Source: Ceratobasidium sp. AG-K (Eukaryota; Basidiomycota; Agaricomycetes; Cantharellales; Ceratobasidiaceae). Taken from it: a stretch of DNA of 64,000 nucleotides. Below the pieces are notes generated by a model. The model saw only the letters and a list, made by a program, of their open reading frames with translations. It was not told the origin of the DNA and ran no database searches. The stretch lies in the NCBI GenBank assembly GCA_037039685.1, contig JAWNGF010000002.1, positions 434,001 through 498,000 of the forward strand. Reading direction: 5' to 3'. Both the position numbers and the translations under genes were made by a program. Positions 29,607-41,394 of the stretch are shown here, piece by piece (position 1 is the stretch's first letter; each line of letters starts with the position of its first letter).

Positions 29607-32600
29607 TCAAAATTGCTTGTGGTCCAAGTCCCGTTCTTCCAACTGCAATGGATTAGAGTTGGGACCTAACAAGCTGAATGAACACGCATTTAGCCATGTG
29701 CGAGGGAATCGGACAATTTCTTGTACTCACATCCACATATCGTCCGTTTAGCGCGAGCAGTTCAGCATGACTACCACTCTCAATAATCCGACCGTCTTCG
29801 ACTACGTGTATCAAATCTGCGCCCTGAATTGTTGATAGTCGATGGGCAATGGAAATCGTGGTCCGACCCCTAGAAGCCTTTTCGAGCGATTCTTTGACGG
29901 ATTTCTCAGACTCAGCGTCGAGTGCCTATCCAGATTCAATCAGTGAACAAAATTGTGGAACAACGGTGTGACTCACAGAAGTGGCTTCGTCAAGCTATTC
30001 GTTCGTTGTTATGCAATTTGAGTACAATGGGCACCGTCTGTATCTGAGATACTCACGAGAAGAATCTTAGGGTTCCGAAGCAAGGCTCGGGCAATACAGA
30101 TCCTCTGCCGAATTACGAGTGAATCTTTGCTAAACTTCTGGATGACTGCTAACCACTCACCTGTCTCTGCCCTCCGCTCATCTGGGAGCCCTTGAAGCCC
30201 ACGTTCGTATCAAACGCTTCGGGAAGTGATTGGATGAATTCCAGGATGCTTGCATCACGGCATGCACGCTCAAGCTGATCCTGACTAATATCCTCGCCAA
30301 GAGTAATGTTTTCCCGAAATGTACCCTGCCGATGCGATTAGTTAGCATCTTGAAATTAGATGTGTTCTTGCGCACTTCATAGAGAACGGCGTCTTGTGAA
30401 ACCAGCGCAAGCTGGCTACGATATTCGTCCAATGGTATACTGCGAATATCCTGCCCGTCGAGCAGAATCGTGCCCATTGATGGGTCATAAAACCTTGAAA
30501 TCATCGAAATGATGGAACTCTTCCCGCCACCCGAAGGACCTGATCAACAAAAGAAGTTACAAAGAATATTACTTGGCAATCTCAGGCGAAGGACCTACCA
30601 CAAAATGCAACGTTTTGTCCAGCTTTGATGGTAAAGCTCATGTCGGTGATCGCAGGCTTGGGGCGCGAAGCATACTTGAGAGTGCACGAGTTGAACACGA
30701 TTTCTCCCTGGAACGTTTTATGATGTGACTTGCTCTCGGAAAGAGCTAGCTTGGGGGTATTGAAGGCAGCGACTTCGGGATGGCGGTCCTCCCATTCGCA
30801 TACGCGCCGGAAGCCTTGTACCATTCGCGCCAAATCTGGGATGAAGGTGAACATCCGGCTTGCCGAAAAGCCTAAACACAGGTCAGTGCCAAACTTGCTT
30901 GGGAAATGACGTTGTATACCGGCAATTACGATAGCCTCGAAACAGGAGTACAGGTCTTCGATCGAAATCCTTCCGCGCGTATAAAGTGCAGTTCCCCACC
31001 ACTGTGATAGCACTCAATCATAAGGAAGTAGGCAACGGGATTTCGTGGAACTCACCATAACAATTGCGCTCAATACCAGTATGCTTCCAATACCAACGCC
31101 AAACCCGAGTGAGCTGATTGCGAGATACCTGCGTTTGGTAAGGTGCTTTGAAGCGGATCTATCGAATTGCTCCATGACAGCATCTTCTCTGCCAAGTGCC
31201 GCGACCGTCTAACCGTAGGGTTAATTGGGGTATCTCATTGGAAAAGCCTGACATACTTTGATAGAGTCCACATTTTCACTTGCAAACGCTGATGCCTCCT
31301 CTAGCGGTTTTTGAACTAGACGTTCGTGGCGCTCCATGAACACAATATTGTAGTATGCAGCTGCGATGATAAATGGGACTGGGGCAAACCCGACAAGCGA
31401 GAGTTTCCAGGATACTGAAGAAAGTGTCAGTGATCACTAATCCTGTACCATCGTGATTCGATAACTCACGAACAAATCCGAGTATAACCGTCCCCAAGAA
31501 ACTTGAATGCGGGTGAATATATATTCGACGTCCGATACGACCATACGTACTTTGCACTCGCCGAGATAAGTTGTTGCCACACCAATCCGATTGCTGTCGT
31601 GACGTTATTTGTGTTGGAAGCAACAGCTGCGGTCAGAGCCCCAGAAGCGTTTTCTTCTTGATCAAAATAACCGATTTCCTCAAGACGAGGTTCAGTGTGT
31701 ATGCGTTGAAATGAGGCTTTATGCGCTTACCTGTTTGAGCAGAGAAGACAGCGCGACCAGTCGTAGTCTCCGGTCGATCCGGTCCGCACCAGCACTTAAG
31801 AAGAACCCAGCAACAAAGCTCGTTCCAACATTCACAATGGCTAGTATGAAGAACCAAAGGGCCCAAAGTCGTGCCTCACGAAGGAGCCGACTATCATCAT
31901 CCTGTATCGCAAAAGTCTTGATCACCAAGCCTAGGATTGACCTGTGAGATGACGGGCGAGCGAGTACCAGGCAAGAGAATACATACCAACTAGCCAGGCA
32001 GCAATGGGAAATGATGCTCCACTAACCTCCTGCCATTAGTCTAGAATCGGATTAATGTATAAATGTACTTGCATGCACATGCCTCCCACAAACCCGCCCA
32101 AAATCCAAAACCCGTACCGTCCAAGAAGTTTTCCGAAACGAGTTGTGATCCCATGAGTCTTAACCTGTCCCAGGTCGCCGCGTTCGAGTGCTTCTGGAAC
32201 CGGCTGCGCGATGGTGGAGGTATCAGATTCAGGTCGAGACTTAATATCTTTCAATGGTGAGAGCGTCGAAGCCGAGGTAACAGGACGTGGGTTCGACCCC
32301 TTGGGTTCATCTGGTGGTTGAGTTGCTGAGAGCTGATGCTTGACGAGCCCGGCAAACACTCCTTCAAGAGACTATACCCCGGTTTTGGTTACCAATGTTA
32401 GATCCATATTATGCCGGGAACTCACCATAAGTTCTGAATAAGTCCCTTGCTCCATAACCTGCCCGTTTCTCAAAGCAATGATCCTATCTGCATTTTGAAT
32501 AGACGACAACCGATGTGCAATCAGGCTGCCCGATACCAATCAATAATGGGAGGAGGACCAGAACGAGCGATGGGCTTACATAGTTGTCATCCCTGTCTCA

Positions 32601-34736
32601 GCCTGCTCTTGATGAATAGCCGCCATGAGCTTCTGCTCCGTCTCAGAGTCCAAAGCAGATGTTCCTTCGTCCAGTAAGAGTATCCTCGGTCTCCGGATCA
32701 ATGCACGAGCAGCGGCAATCCTCTGTCTCTGTCCACCACTTAACACACCAGTACGGGCGCCACTAACACGGGTGTCCATCCCTTCCGGCAGATTACATAC
32801 GAACTCCCACGCTTGAGCTTGTTTCAAAGCTCGCTCGACGCGAGATTTGACATCATCCAATTTGGCCGCATATTCCGGGGAGGAAGGATCGGAGGGGAGC
32901 TGGTACGGAGTTCCAGTTAGGCCGTATGCGACGTTGTCGAAGATTGAGGCAGTGAATAACTGGGGGTCCTGCGAGACGAGGGAGATCTGGGAGCGCAGCC
33001 AAGAAAGTTTGAGAGTGCGAAGGTCGTGGCCGGAGAGGAGCACTTGGCCACCAGTCTCAGGTATCGGATCATAGTACCGGAGCAGGAGCGAAGCAATCGT
33101 AGACTTGCCAGAGCCCGATGCTACACCAAACCTCAGCACTAGTCCAGTCCAATGAATTCGACAACATACCTCCTACTAGTGCGGTAACCTTTCCGCCTTC
33201 AAGCACTAGGTTCACGCCATCCAAGCTCTTGTGATCGGGGCGGGAGGGATAGACAAATGTCACACCCTGCAACTCAATCTCCGCGTTAATCCTCTTCTCT
33301 TTCTCGTTGTTCTCTGACCATAGCTCCAACCCATCCAGGCGGCAAACATCGATCTTGGGCGTACGTTCAATATCTTCTAAGAGCCGAGCGGAAACGGCTG
33401 CCGAGTCCTTGATGGCGAGGAGATGGGGGAGGATGCCAACCACTGCGAAAAGCGCTACCCAGGGATTGGCATTTAGCAAAAATAGAGAGTCGCCGACTTG
33501 GAGGGCACACCATTGAACATGTTATAAAAGATGGTGAGCATGAGGCCAACTTGGAGGTCCTCGTCAACAACGAGCCGACTGCCATACCAAACTACCCGAC
33601 ATAAGTTGGTCCCGAAGCAAGAATAAGCAAGACTCACAGGTCAAACTGTAGATCAAGGCTATCACGCAATTCGCCGCGCCCAACTCCATGCCACGCATGA
33701 TTGACCGCCACTTGCCAAGCTTTTGCAACTGTCCCACAAGCAAGTCAGTTTCTTAGTCGATTCGAGGGAGTTAGCTTTTACCTTTCGCAAATAAGCATCA
33801 TACTTCCGCGCTAAAAATGTCTCGGCCGCAAAACTCTGTACCACTCGCACGCTGCCCAATATTTGCTCCAGAAGCGTCCCAGCTTGGCCATCAACAACTA
33901 GGAGCCTGGCCTCGGCTTTTGAAGAAAGTTGGCCAATGAGAGCAAATAGGATGAAGGTGAATGGAATGATACTAAAGACAACGCCGGCGAGTTTGGATGC
34001 GCGGGTAAACGCCATGATGACTAGAGCAAGGAAATGACCATAAAATAAAGTTCGAGACAGCAAAAACAACTCACTTGCAGTAACAAGAATACTCAAACTG
34101 CGCCAATATGAGTCAAATACGCCAAGTACACACGTCCGAGATCCTTACCTCCAGATCAAGATTGAAAGCTTCTCCCCGACCGCAGCTCGGATGGTGCCTA
34201 TGTCTTTGACCATTCGAGTCCCAACTTCACCTGGCCCAACACGCTCAAAGAATTCTGCATCTTGGTAAATTACTGAGCGAAGGTACTCTCGTCGCAGCCT
34301 GTCTGTGATGCGAGACGATGCAACAGAGACTATCAAGCCTGATCAGCAGACCTCGAGGGGGTAAAAGTAAAAACTTACAACACCACCAAAATATAGACGA
34401 GACAATGAGCTGTAGTATGCCAATACCCACAGAAACCCCAGCCACCTTATTAGTTGTACTGCGAATATCGGATATGGTATTCCCTTCGACGATTGATGTA
34501 GTCCATATTCCATAGACCAAGTCGAGGCTAAACCAAAGGATGAGTAAGTCACAAGGACACGCTGAAGATACGCACAAAGGAAACCCGACTCCTGATACGA
34601 TAGCCGTCACGGTGCCTATCCCATATAAGATCCATTCTGACCGTTGAGCGAAAACAAAAGGATACAAAAAGGCTGGACCCTGAAATTTGGGGAGCCGACT
34701 GTTGGCTAGCTCTATAGTCTCCCGCGTGGTATCCAT
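29607..34736 (-). CDS. ABCB-type full ABC transporter (MDR/Ste6-like)
   Basis: ATP-driven exporter of the plasma membrane or an internal membrane, with the order membrane domain, ATPase, membrane domain, ATPase. It starts [15 protein letters not shown] at 34736. Domain 1 ATPase: an intron splits the P-loop after ALVG, followed by ASGSGKST, then [14 protein letters not shown] and [14 protein letters not shown] (32.58-33.2 kb). Domain 2 ATPase: GPSGGGKSS near 30.53 kb, [20 protein letters not shown], an 18-nt exon encoding LDEATS (near 29.98 kb), ALDAESEKS and [11 protein letters not shown]. It ends [11 protein letters not shown], stop at 29607. The substrate cannot be read from sequence; family members move drugs, lipids or peptide pheromone. 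All key ATPase motifs are present. A truncated copy lies at 16787-17632. Confidence 0.92.
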
Positions 34737-35957
34737 GAAGATTGAGGATTGGGAAGTGACATGCCTGGGGCGACAGAGTGTATATATAAAGTTGTGGATG
34801 CGATACGCGCGTTGTTTGTGCTTGTTGAGCGATACGCGCTTGTGCTGGAGCGGGACCCTTGGCGATTCGCTGGCCAATCAGATTCAAGGAACCCGAACCA
34901 CCGTCGGCACAAGCGCAACGGCACATCAGCCGTTTGAGTTGGCCAAGGAACCCAAGCACACATACATCGTTTCATAATGATAATGGGGCGACAATTTCGC
35001 TAATGCCTCACAGGTACCAGCAAAAAGCGCTCGTTAGGCCATTCCGGTCATGTAACGAGGAGCGAAATGCCTCAGTGAGAATGTTCGGGATCAGGATCAC
35101 AGGAGGGTCGTACTATGCGATGCCGATCAAAATAAGATACACAATATAAGGGCCGCAAATTAACCCATTAATGTGAATATCTTGGCATCCAGTTCGAATT
35201 GGGGTGCTGTGAGCCTGCAGATTCCAAGGACTGACTTATCCAAATCTCCACCAAAACAGCACTAAATCCTACAGAAATCGGCCAAAATGAACTCTAGTCC
35301 ATGCTAAACATGATTCTATTTTCACTCGGTTTTTGTGTCCGCGATTCGGTTCAATATGAACCAATTCACTCCCTCCTATATGCGTGACCAAAATTATTGC
35401 ACCATCACCTTCCTGCAGTTTCGGCACTCTAGGATCTTGGGATAGGCAATCCGCTTATTTAATGTACTCGGACATTTATTGCGACTATGTATGCACACTG
35501 TAATATCCTCAAGCCTTACAGACACATTCTTCGAGGGCCAGAGCGCGAAACTCGACTTTCAGTCACGTGGTGCAATCAAATTGGCGCCCAGTGTAAGTAA
35601 ACCACGGAATCTGAAGTCGACTCCGTTCGATGGCAAACCCATCCATAACTAGTACGAACGCCTGAAGGAGAGCTGTTTGTGACCAAATTAATCTGTTCGG
35701 GGAGTAAATCCCATGGTTGAATCGTCTACAATCAAATGACGAGGATGAGAAGCAATATCTTCTAATTTGCCTTTATGCTGGTGGCTACGACTTTTAACGT
35801 GGTGGCTCATACAGGTTACTTTCTATCGAAAACGCTAAGCACTAAGCACGAGTAATAATGATCACCCAGCAATCTACATGACAAGGCAGCCTCCCCAATG
35901 ACCCGCAGGCACAGTGCGCGTGTTTATATTAGGGTTGGTTGTCTCGATGGATAGTAG
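34737..35957. other. Intergenic region, no gene seen
   Basis: About 1.2 kb upstream of the ABC transporter and downstream of GTPase 1. Short open frames on both strands have no recognisable content. The ABC gene promoter must lie in the first few hundred bases. Confidence 0.5.
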
Positions 35958-37509
35958 TTAGGAGTTACTTACCTTGTGGTGATGTTGTTCGCGCTCCAAT
36001 CTTGCGCGCTCTTCCGCTTCACGTAGCCGCGCGGCTTCAGCCGCCGCCCGCTCAGCTCGCTGCCGAGCAGCCTCAGCTTCCAATAAGCACTTAGTTTAGC
36101 AACGTATATATGCCTATACCTATATGATTACCCACCGCTCGAGCCTGTTGCATTCTCTTTTCTTCTTCGACACGCTGTTTCTCTTGCAAAGCTCTAGCCT
36201 CTTCCGCTGCCTTTTGGGCGGCTCGCATATCCTGCAGGACATCGTTAGGCCTGCTTGACCAACAAATATCCAAGTTTCGTAGCTTACCGCTTCAGCCTTT
36301 CTCGCTCGTGCTTCCGCCTCGAGTCGCTCTTTCTCCATCCTCGCTTTGGCAATTTCCGCTTGTTGCAGAGCTTCTTTTTCAGCCTTAGAATAAACCCATT
36401 TCCTTCAACATGCAGCAACAATGATTAGGTGTACTTACCTCTACCAGTCGTCTCGCTTCCTCGACCGCTTTGGCGGCCTCTTCATCGAGTCTTCGCTTTG
36501 CTAGTTCGGCTTCCTCCAATCTTTTCTTCTCGGCCTCCGCATACTTTAGAAGCACGAATCAACCATCGGCTCGCCGAAAGGTATCTTACTCACCTCACTT
36601 GCCTTCTTCGCCTGCTCTTCGAGTCCGGAAAGCTTTTGATCCCAGTCTGCTCCAACCCTCATCCCAGCCTGAGTTTCTGCGAGAGATTTTTTCTCATCGA
36701 ATATTTCGCGTTGGATCTGGAACGTTACAGAAGCAAGGCCCGCACACGACTCCACAACATGCCTCGCGTCCTCTGGGGTGTACGCGTCCCTGAGTCGCCT
36801 CCCTTGAACTTGCTTGTCTCCGTTCGACCCAAACATATCGTCTCTTGATAATATATCTCGCTCCCGCCCTTCGTACTTGTCGTTCGACTCCGAGGGCCAC
36901 CGAGAGGTGAGAAGAAATATATGGTCGAGGGAGCTCTCTCCGCATAGGTCCTTGAACATCATTATCAGAGACTTTTCGAGTCGATTGACCCTGACCTCTG
37001 TAATTGGGCGGAGGAAGATCACGCCAGTTACAGGCACTTTGGACATGTATCTAGTCCCGGAGGTCGTTAAAATCTCAAACGTGAGTACACCCTATGTAAC
37101 AGATGCTTACCGTGCAACTAGCCACGTCGTGATTCGCTCTAGAACTACCACCTCATTGTCCTCACGGGAGTCGCCGAATCCTGGGGTGTCCACCAGTTGG
37201 ATATATTCATTTCCAACTTTGACAAGCGGTATGCCCGTTTCAATCACATCTACAGTATCCGAATCGATACGGTCGCTCACAGAGAGCTGAGCCCCAGTGA
37301 CCGCGTTGATGAACTGATGAGGCGCGGCTTCAATATTGATATCATTATCGCCGTTATACGTACCGTTGATTTGCCAGCGCCTGTCATTCCACACACACTA
37401 CGGAAGCTCAGCGTGATTAGTGAAATTCCAATGGACATCGAGAACGACCCGCTTACAGAAACGTCCTCAAGCTTGTCGGGCTTGGAGTCGGATCGGAACC
37501 GTTCGCCAT
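35958..37509 (-). CDS. AIG1-like GTPase 1 with C-terminal coiled coil
   Basis: Start at 37509 (MANGSDPTPSPTSLRTFL), set by analogy with GTPase 2. A 34-nt-class second exon encodes the P-loop VCGMTGAGKST. The next exon begins FINAVTGAQLSVSDR and carries the G3 motif QLVDTPGFGDS. Then follow MSKVPVTGVIFLRP, EKSLIMMFKDLCGE and LDHIFLLTSRWPS, the last at the position of the G4 motif. After SGLEEQAKKASE come several exons of Ala/Glu/Arg/Lys-rich heptad sequence, a long coiled coil, ending EREQHHHK. I read the end as KVSNS then stop at 35958; an extra 3' exon is possible, because GTAAGT follows the lysine codon. It lacks the DLNRP-type tail of GTPases 2 and 4. Role in the fungus unknown. Confidence 0.85.
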
Positions 37510-38563
37510 CGTATTCCAAGCGATTGCTACGACAGGTTTCACGATAGAAGGACAACGGAGGGGGGCGATGAGACCTTTGGGCTAGAGGCCCCTCCACTTA
37601 TCTGCCCATACACCGGTACTAGGAATCCCAAAACGCGATGGGATCATTCTGGGACGCTGCGAGTCACAACAGCGCTCCGTTAAGCGAAAGGCGTCTCCTA
37701 ACTCGGCTCGGGAGAATATCAGTGCCAAGCACCGGGCACCAAATAGGCCACGTTTTCGATGCTCCTCGCGGCGGTTTGGGGCATAACAGGGGTTTCAAAA
37801 ATATTTGCCACCTACCCAGTTTCGGCACCGAAGCCGGCTTTCGCTCAATTCTACTCAAACCCGGCCTGGGTAAGGTTAGGTCAGAAGAACACAAATAAAC
37901 ACGCCTTTGTGGCCAGTGCTAACGGAGCCGAGTGGACATACTTGTGCGATTTGTGGCGTCCAAGGTGTATATATGCGACACTGCGAGGTCGCTTGGCGTC
38001 TAAGCAAAGGACCTCGTTATTTCGGTGGGGCTAGAAGTTCGTAACATGTGTTCGGTTTCCAGGGAAGTTTGATTGATATCCGCTGTTCGAGGGTTGTGGC
38101 TACGAGCCACGCGGCGGGGTTCCCCCACTAACTAGCTTCCAGAATGCCGACGCCCGATCGGAACAGCGTATTTGGAGCTGAAAACACCTCTTCCCTCGCA
38201 TCACACTATTACGTTGAATTATCGATAAGCGAAGGCTATGGCAGGTGTGGGAATCAAGCCACTTCAGCGCCCGGGCCCTGACAATCTTGCTCGTACTCAA
38301 TTTCAGACCTGTATTCGGTCAAATTCTATTCCCAAACGACGTTCTATTCTGTCTTTGCGATGCTCTAGGTTCGGCTCACCCCAAAACGGGCTTATCTTGG
38401 CGCGTGTTGTTCGGAGCGGCGATGTATGCCAAACCACGAGGGGATTTGCACGATGAATATCGGGAAAGTCATATCAACCGGTCAAGTGGCTAACGAGACT
38501 CCTCACCGCCTTATTACCCTCACCTTTCGTTGTATTCTCATCCAGAATCCCTCCAACAGCTCA
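37510..38563. other. Divergent promoter region of GTPases 1 and 2
   Basis: About 1.05 kb between two divergent paralogues. No gene is supported. It likely holds both promoters. Confidence 0.5.
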
Positions 38564-40168
38564 CCATGCACGACTCTACGATCCAAGGTACTGCTTCAAG
38601 TGCGAACGACTTCAAATTGAAAACATTTCTGTTAGTGGGGTATTTGACCATGCGACTGGTTATGCTAACGCAATCTGTATTAGAGTATGCGGAATGACGG
38701 GCGTCGGAAAGTCGACGGTATGTATAGTACTCGCACTTGTCTTTCATGCGTGGGCACTAAGAATTTGCATACGTCTAGTTCATCAACGCTGCCACGGGAG
38801 CTAACGTTTCCGTCAGCGACGAGATCGAGTCGGACACTGTGGACGTGATCGAAGAAGGAATCCCATTGATCAAGATGGGCGACGAGTATATACAGCTCGT
38901 AGACACTCCTGGGTTTGGCGACTCTCGCGAAGAGAGCGAGACTGTAATTTTGAGGCGGATTACAACCTGGCTGGTAGCAAGGTAAATTCCATTGACCTTC
39001 TGGTTGATATCCAAGAAACTAACTATGAGCATCTATACTAGGCATATGTCCAAGGTACCAATCACCGGGGTCATTTTCCTTCGACCACTGGACAAGGTTA
39101 GGGTCGACCGTCCCGAAAAGTCGTTGATGATCATGTTCAAGGACATGGTTGGCGACAACTACCTTGACCATATCTTTCTCCTCACCACTCGCTGGCCGTC
39201 TACCCCCAATGAGAAATTCGAGACGCGCGAAAACGAAATCGTGACAAAGGACGAAATTTTTGGACTGAATGGGCAGAAAAAAGTGCAGACTCTACGCCTC
39301 CAGGAGGGATATTCGCCTGAAGACGCGCGCCGAGCGGTAGAGACATGCGCAGGGCTATCGCCGATAGTCTTCAAGATTCAGCGAGAAGTCGTTGACGAAG
39401 ACAAAACCCTCGGTCAAACGCAGGCGGGTATGCGCATTGGAGCTGATTTAGAGGAGAAAATGTCGGGTCTCGAGGAAAAGGCGAAGAAAGCTAGGGAGGT
39501 AAGTTCGATGCTGCTCTCGTCAGTGACTGCTAGCTAATTCCGAGGGCATGAAGTATGCTGCCAAAGCCAAAAAGAAGTTGGAGGAGGCTGAAGCGGCCAA
39601 GCGGGAGCTTGAGGAACAGGTGGCTCGAGCCACAGAGGAGGCCAAGCGCGCAGAGGAGGTGAGGCGGATTTTCGCCAAAAAGCGCTGCGTTGATCACGAG
39701 ATCTCTAGAACGCTAGGAAGGCCCAGAAGGAGGCTGAAGCCGCAAAAGAACAGTCTGAGAAAATGCGGATCGAGGCCGAAGGCAAAGCAAAGCGAGCTGA
39801 AGAGGTAAGAATGGCGACTGCGAATCGGATGGGTGGGCAACTGAGGTCTATTCTCTATAGGATCGGAAAGCCGCCCAGAAGGCGGCAACGGAAGCTCGAG
39901 AGCGCTTTGAGAGGGAGAAAAAGGAGAAAGCGGAAGAGCTCGCAAGGCTTGAGGCTGCAGCTAGGCAAGCCGCTGAGGTAAATACCCCTTTTGGTCTCTT
40001 GAACTATAGCTGACCAGGCTCGAGCGCGAGCAGCAGGACCGGAGGAACATCCAGGAGTTACAAGGAAAAATCAAGGATCTCAGTCGTCCCGTCGAACGAG
40101 GGTTTTGGGAGCATCTAGGTAATGCCGTGCTACGCGGCTTGACCTTTGGTCGGGTTGGGTTGTGGTAA
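38564..40168 (+). CDS. AIG1-like GTPase 2 with C-terminal coiled coil
   Basis: Exon 1 encodes MHDSTIQGTASSANDFKLKT plus FL. A 34-nt exon at 38684-38717 holds the P-loop VCGMTGVGKST. The next exon starts FINAATGANVSVSDE and contains QLVDTPGFGDS (G3). Then come MSKVPITGVIFLRP, MIMFKDMVGD and LDHIFLLTTRWPS, followed by SGLEEKAKKARE. Four to five short exons of heptad-rich sequence follow (EEAEAAKRELEEQVARATEE and similar). The last exon, after an acceptor at TATAG (about 40011), reads LEREQQDRRNIQELQGKIKD and ends FGRVGLW with TAA at 40166-40168. AIG1/GIMAP proteins are septin-related GTPases that often assemble on membranes; the fungal role is unknown. Divergent partner of GTPase 1. Confidence 0.9.
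38684..38717 (+). other. 34-nt P-loop exon
   Basis: This exon contains little more than the GTP-binding P-loop (CGMTGVGKST). It is bounded by TTAG on the left and GTATGT on the right. The same 34-nt exon occurs in GTPase 4 at 49654-49687, and equivalent exons in the two minus-strand paralogues. Confidence 0.88.
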
Positions 40169-41394
40169 TTCTGTTCCGATTAGCTTTTGTCCTGAATAGA
40201 TGAATCGTCTTATGGCCCACCTTTTCCCGTCGGACTATGAATGAGATAAGCAACCGGTATCATGAGGACCAGGTCATCCTTACGACCAGTGGACTAAATG
40301 TGAAGCTGCACGAACATTCGTCGAAGCTGGCCCAGTTGGTACCCGGGACACCCTTGAGCGGAACTCAACCAGGTAGGTAATTCCGACAAAAACAGCGGGC
40401 GGGCCGCTAGTAGAAGGGAGGGGCAAATTGAGGGAGCATATGAGGATGCCGAACAGGAGCTGGGTGTAATGCGTGGTGGTATTGAGGGTTTCTACACCGC
40501 GACCAATCATGGACCGGTCGGTAGATGATATTCACAGAGAGGATGAGAAGCGAAATTTGGCCAAATATGATGAGGTGTTCCAGCAAATTCAACAGGAACA
40601 GCATTGGTAGCTAGGTTGCAGTGCGTTCCCCGGAGTTTGACGTACATATGGAGGCAATGGTATTGACGTGCTTGCGTGAACGGAAGCAATTTGTCACCCG
40701 GACTCCGCCTGATTACCAATTTGATCGACCCACGCGTTGATAGATAAGTACAGCTGTTCACGCGCACTCTGTTTGTCGGTTACAACCCCATGTGTCCCCG
40801 AGCTATTATTGTCGAACCCCATACGGTCATGCCAAGGTTTGATCATGCCGTGGTTGATACACCTCGATACCTTCAGCTGACCTCATTAGCCGTGGATATT
40901 TGGGTGATTGATAGCGCATCATCATCTAGACCCCCGACCTTTCAATGAGCAAGGCCGCCATGCGCTATCGAATACTTCTTATAGCCACGTCTTGGTTATT
41001 TCTGGCTTAGCTTGGCACACTTCGGATTCGATGCAATCAATCACATTACTCTTGTCCCTTGACTTTGCTTGGTGCCCTACTCAACCGTTCCTTACGACGA
41101 GGTTATCTCGGGGATTAATCACTCTGTCTTCCACCAGGGTCTCCAAAATGAGACAGTACAACTTTAAACTTACGTTACGTCGACGAAAAGACGCAATCTG
41201 GGCGGGCCGCGCATTCTGGTTGCGCAGTCCGATCAATTATCTATCGTGTCACCTGAGTCACGGTTGGCGGGCCGCCTCACGGTCTTGCTGGCAACGAGCT
41301 ATGAAGCTGGCAGTATAAATGTACATGGGCGAAATGAAATAGGCAAGTCAAACAAATACTTTCTTGTGCTTTCAACTGAGAAGACATACTCAAG
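40169..41394. other. Intergenic region, possible decayed sequence, no gene supported
   Basis: About 1.2 kb between GTPase 2 and the pectate lyase. Scattered protein-like stretches with stops (for example EDAEQELGVMRGGIEGFYTA near 40440-40500) could be remains of a gene. I could not identify one. The pectate lyase promoter must lie at the right end. Confidence 0.4.

Larger units (their letters stand above)
21755..30463. repeat. Segmental duplication, block B
   Basis: Counterpart of block A. Here the ABC transporter continues as a complete gene to the right, so the block ends inside that gene and B is more likely the original location. Confidence 0.88.
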
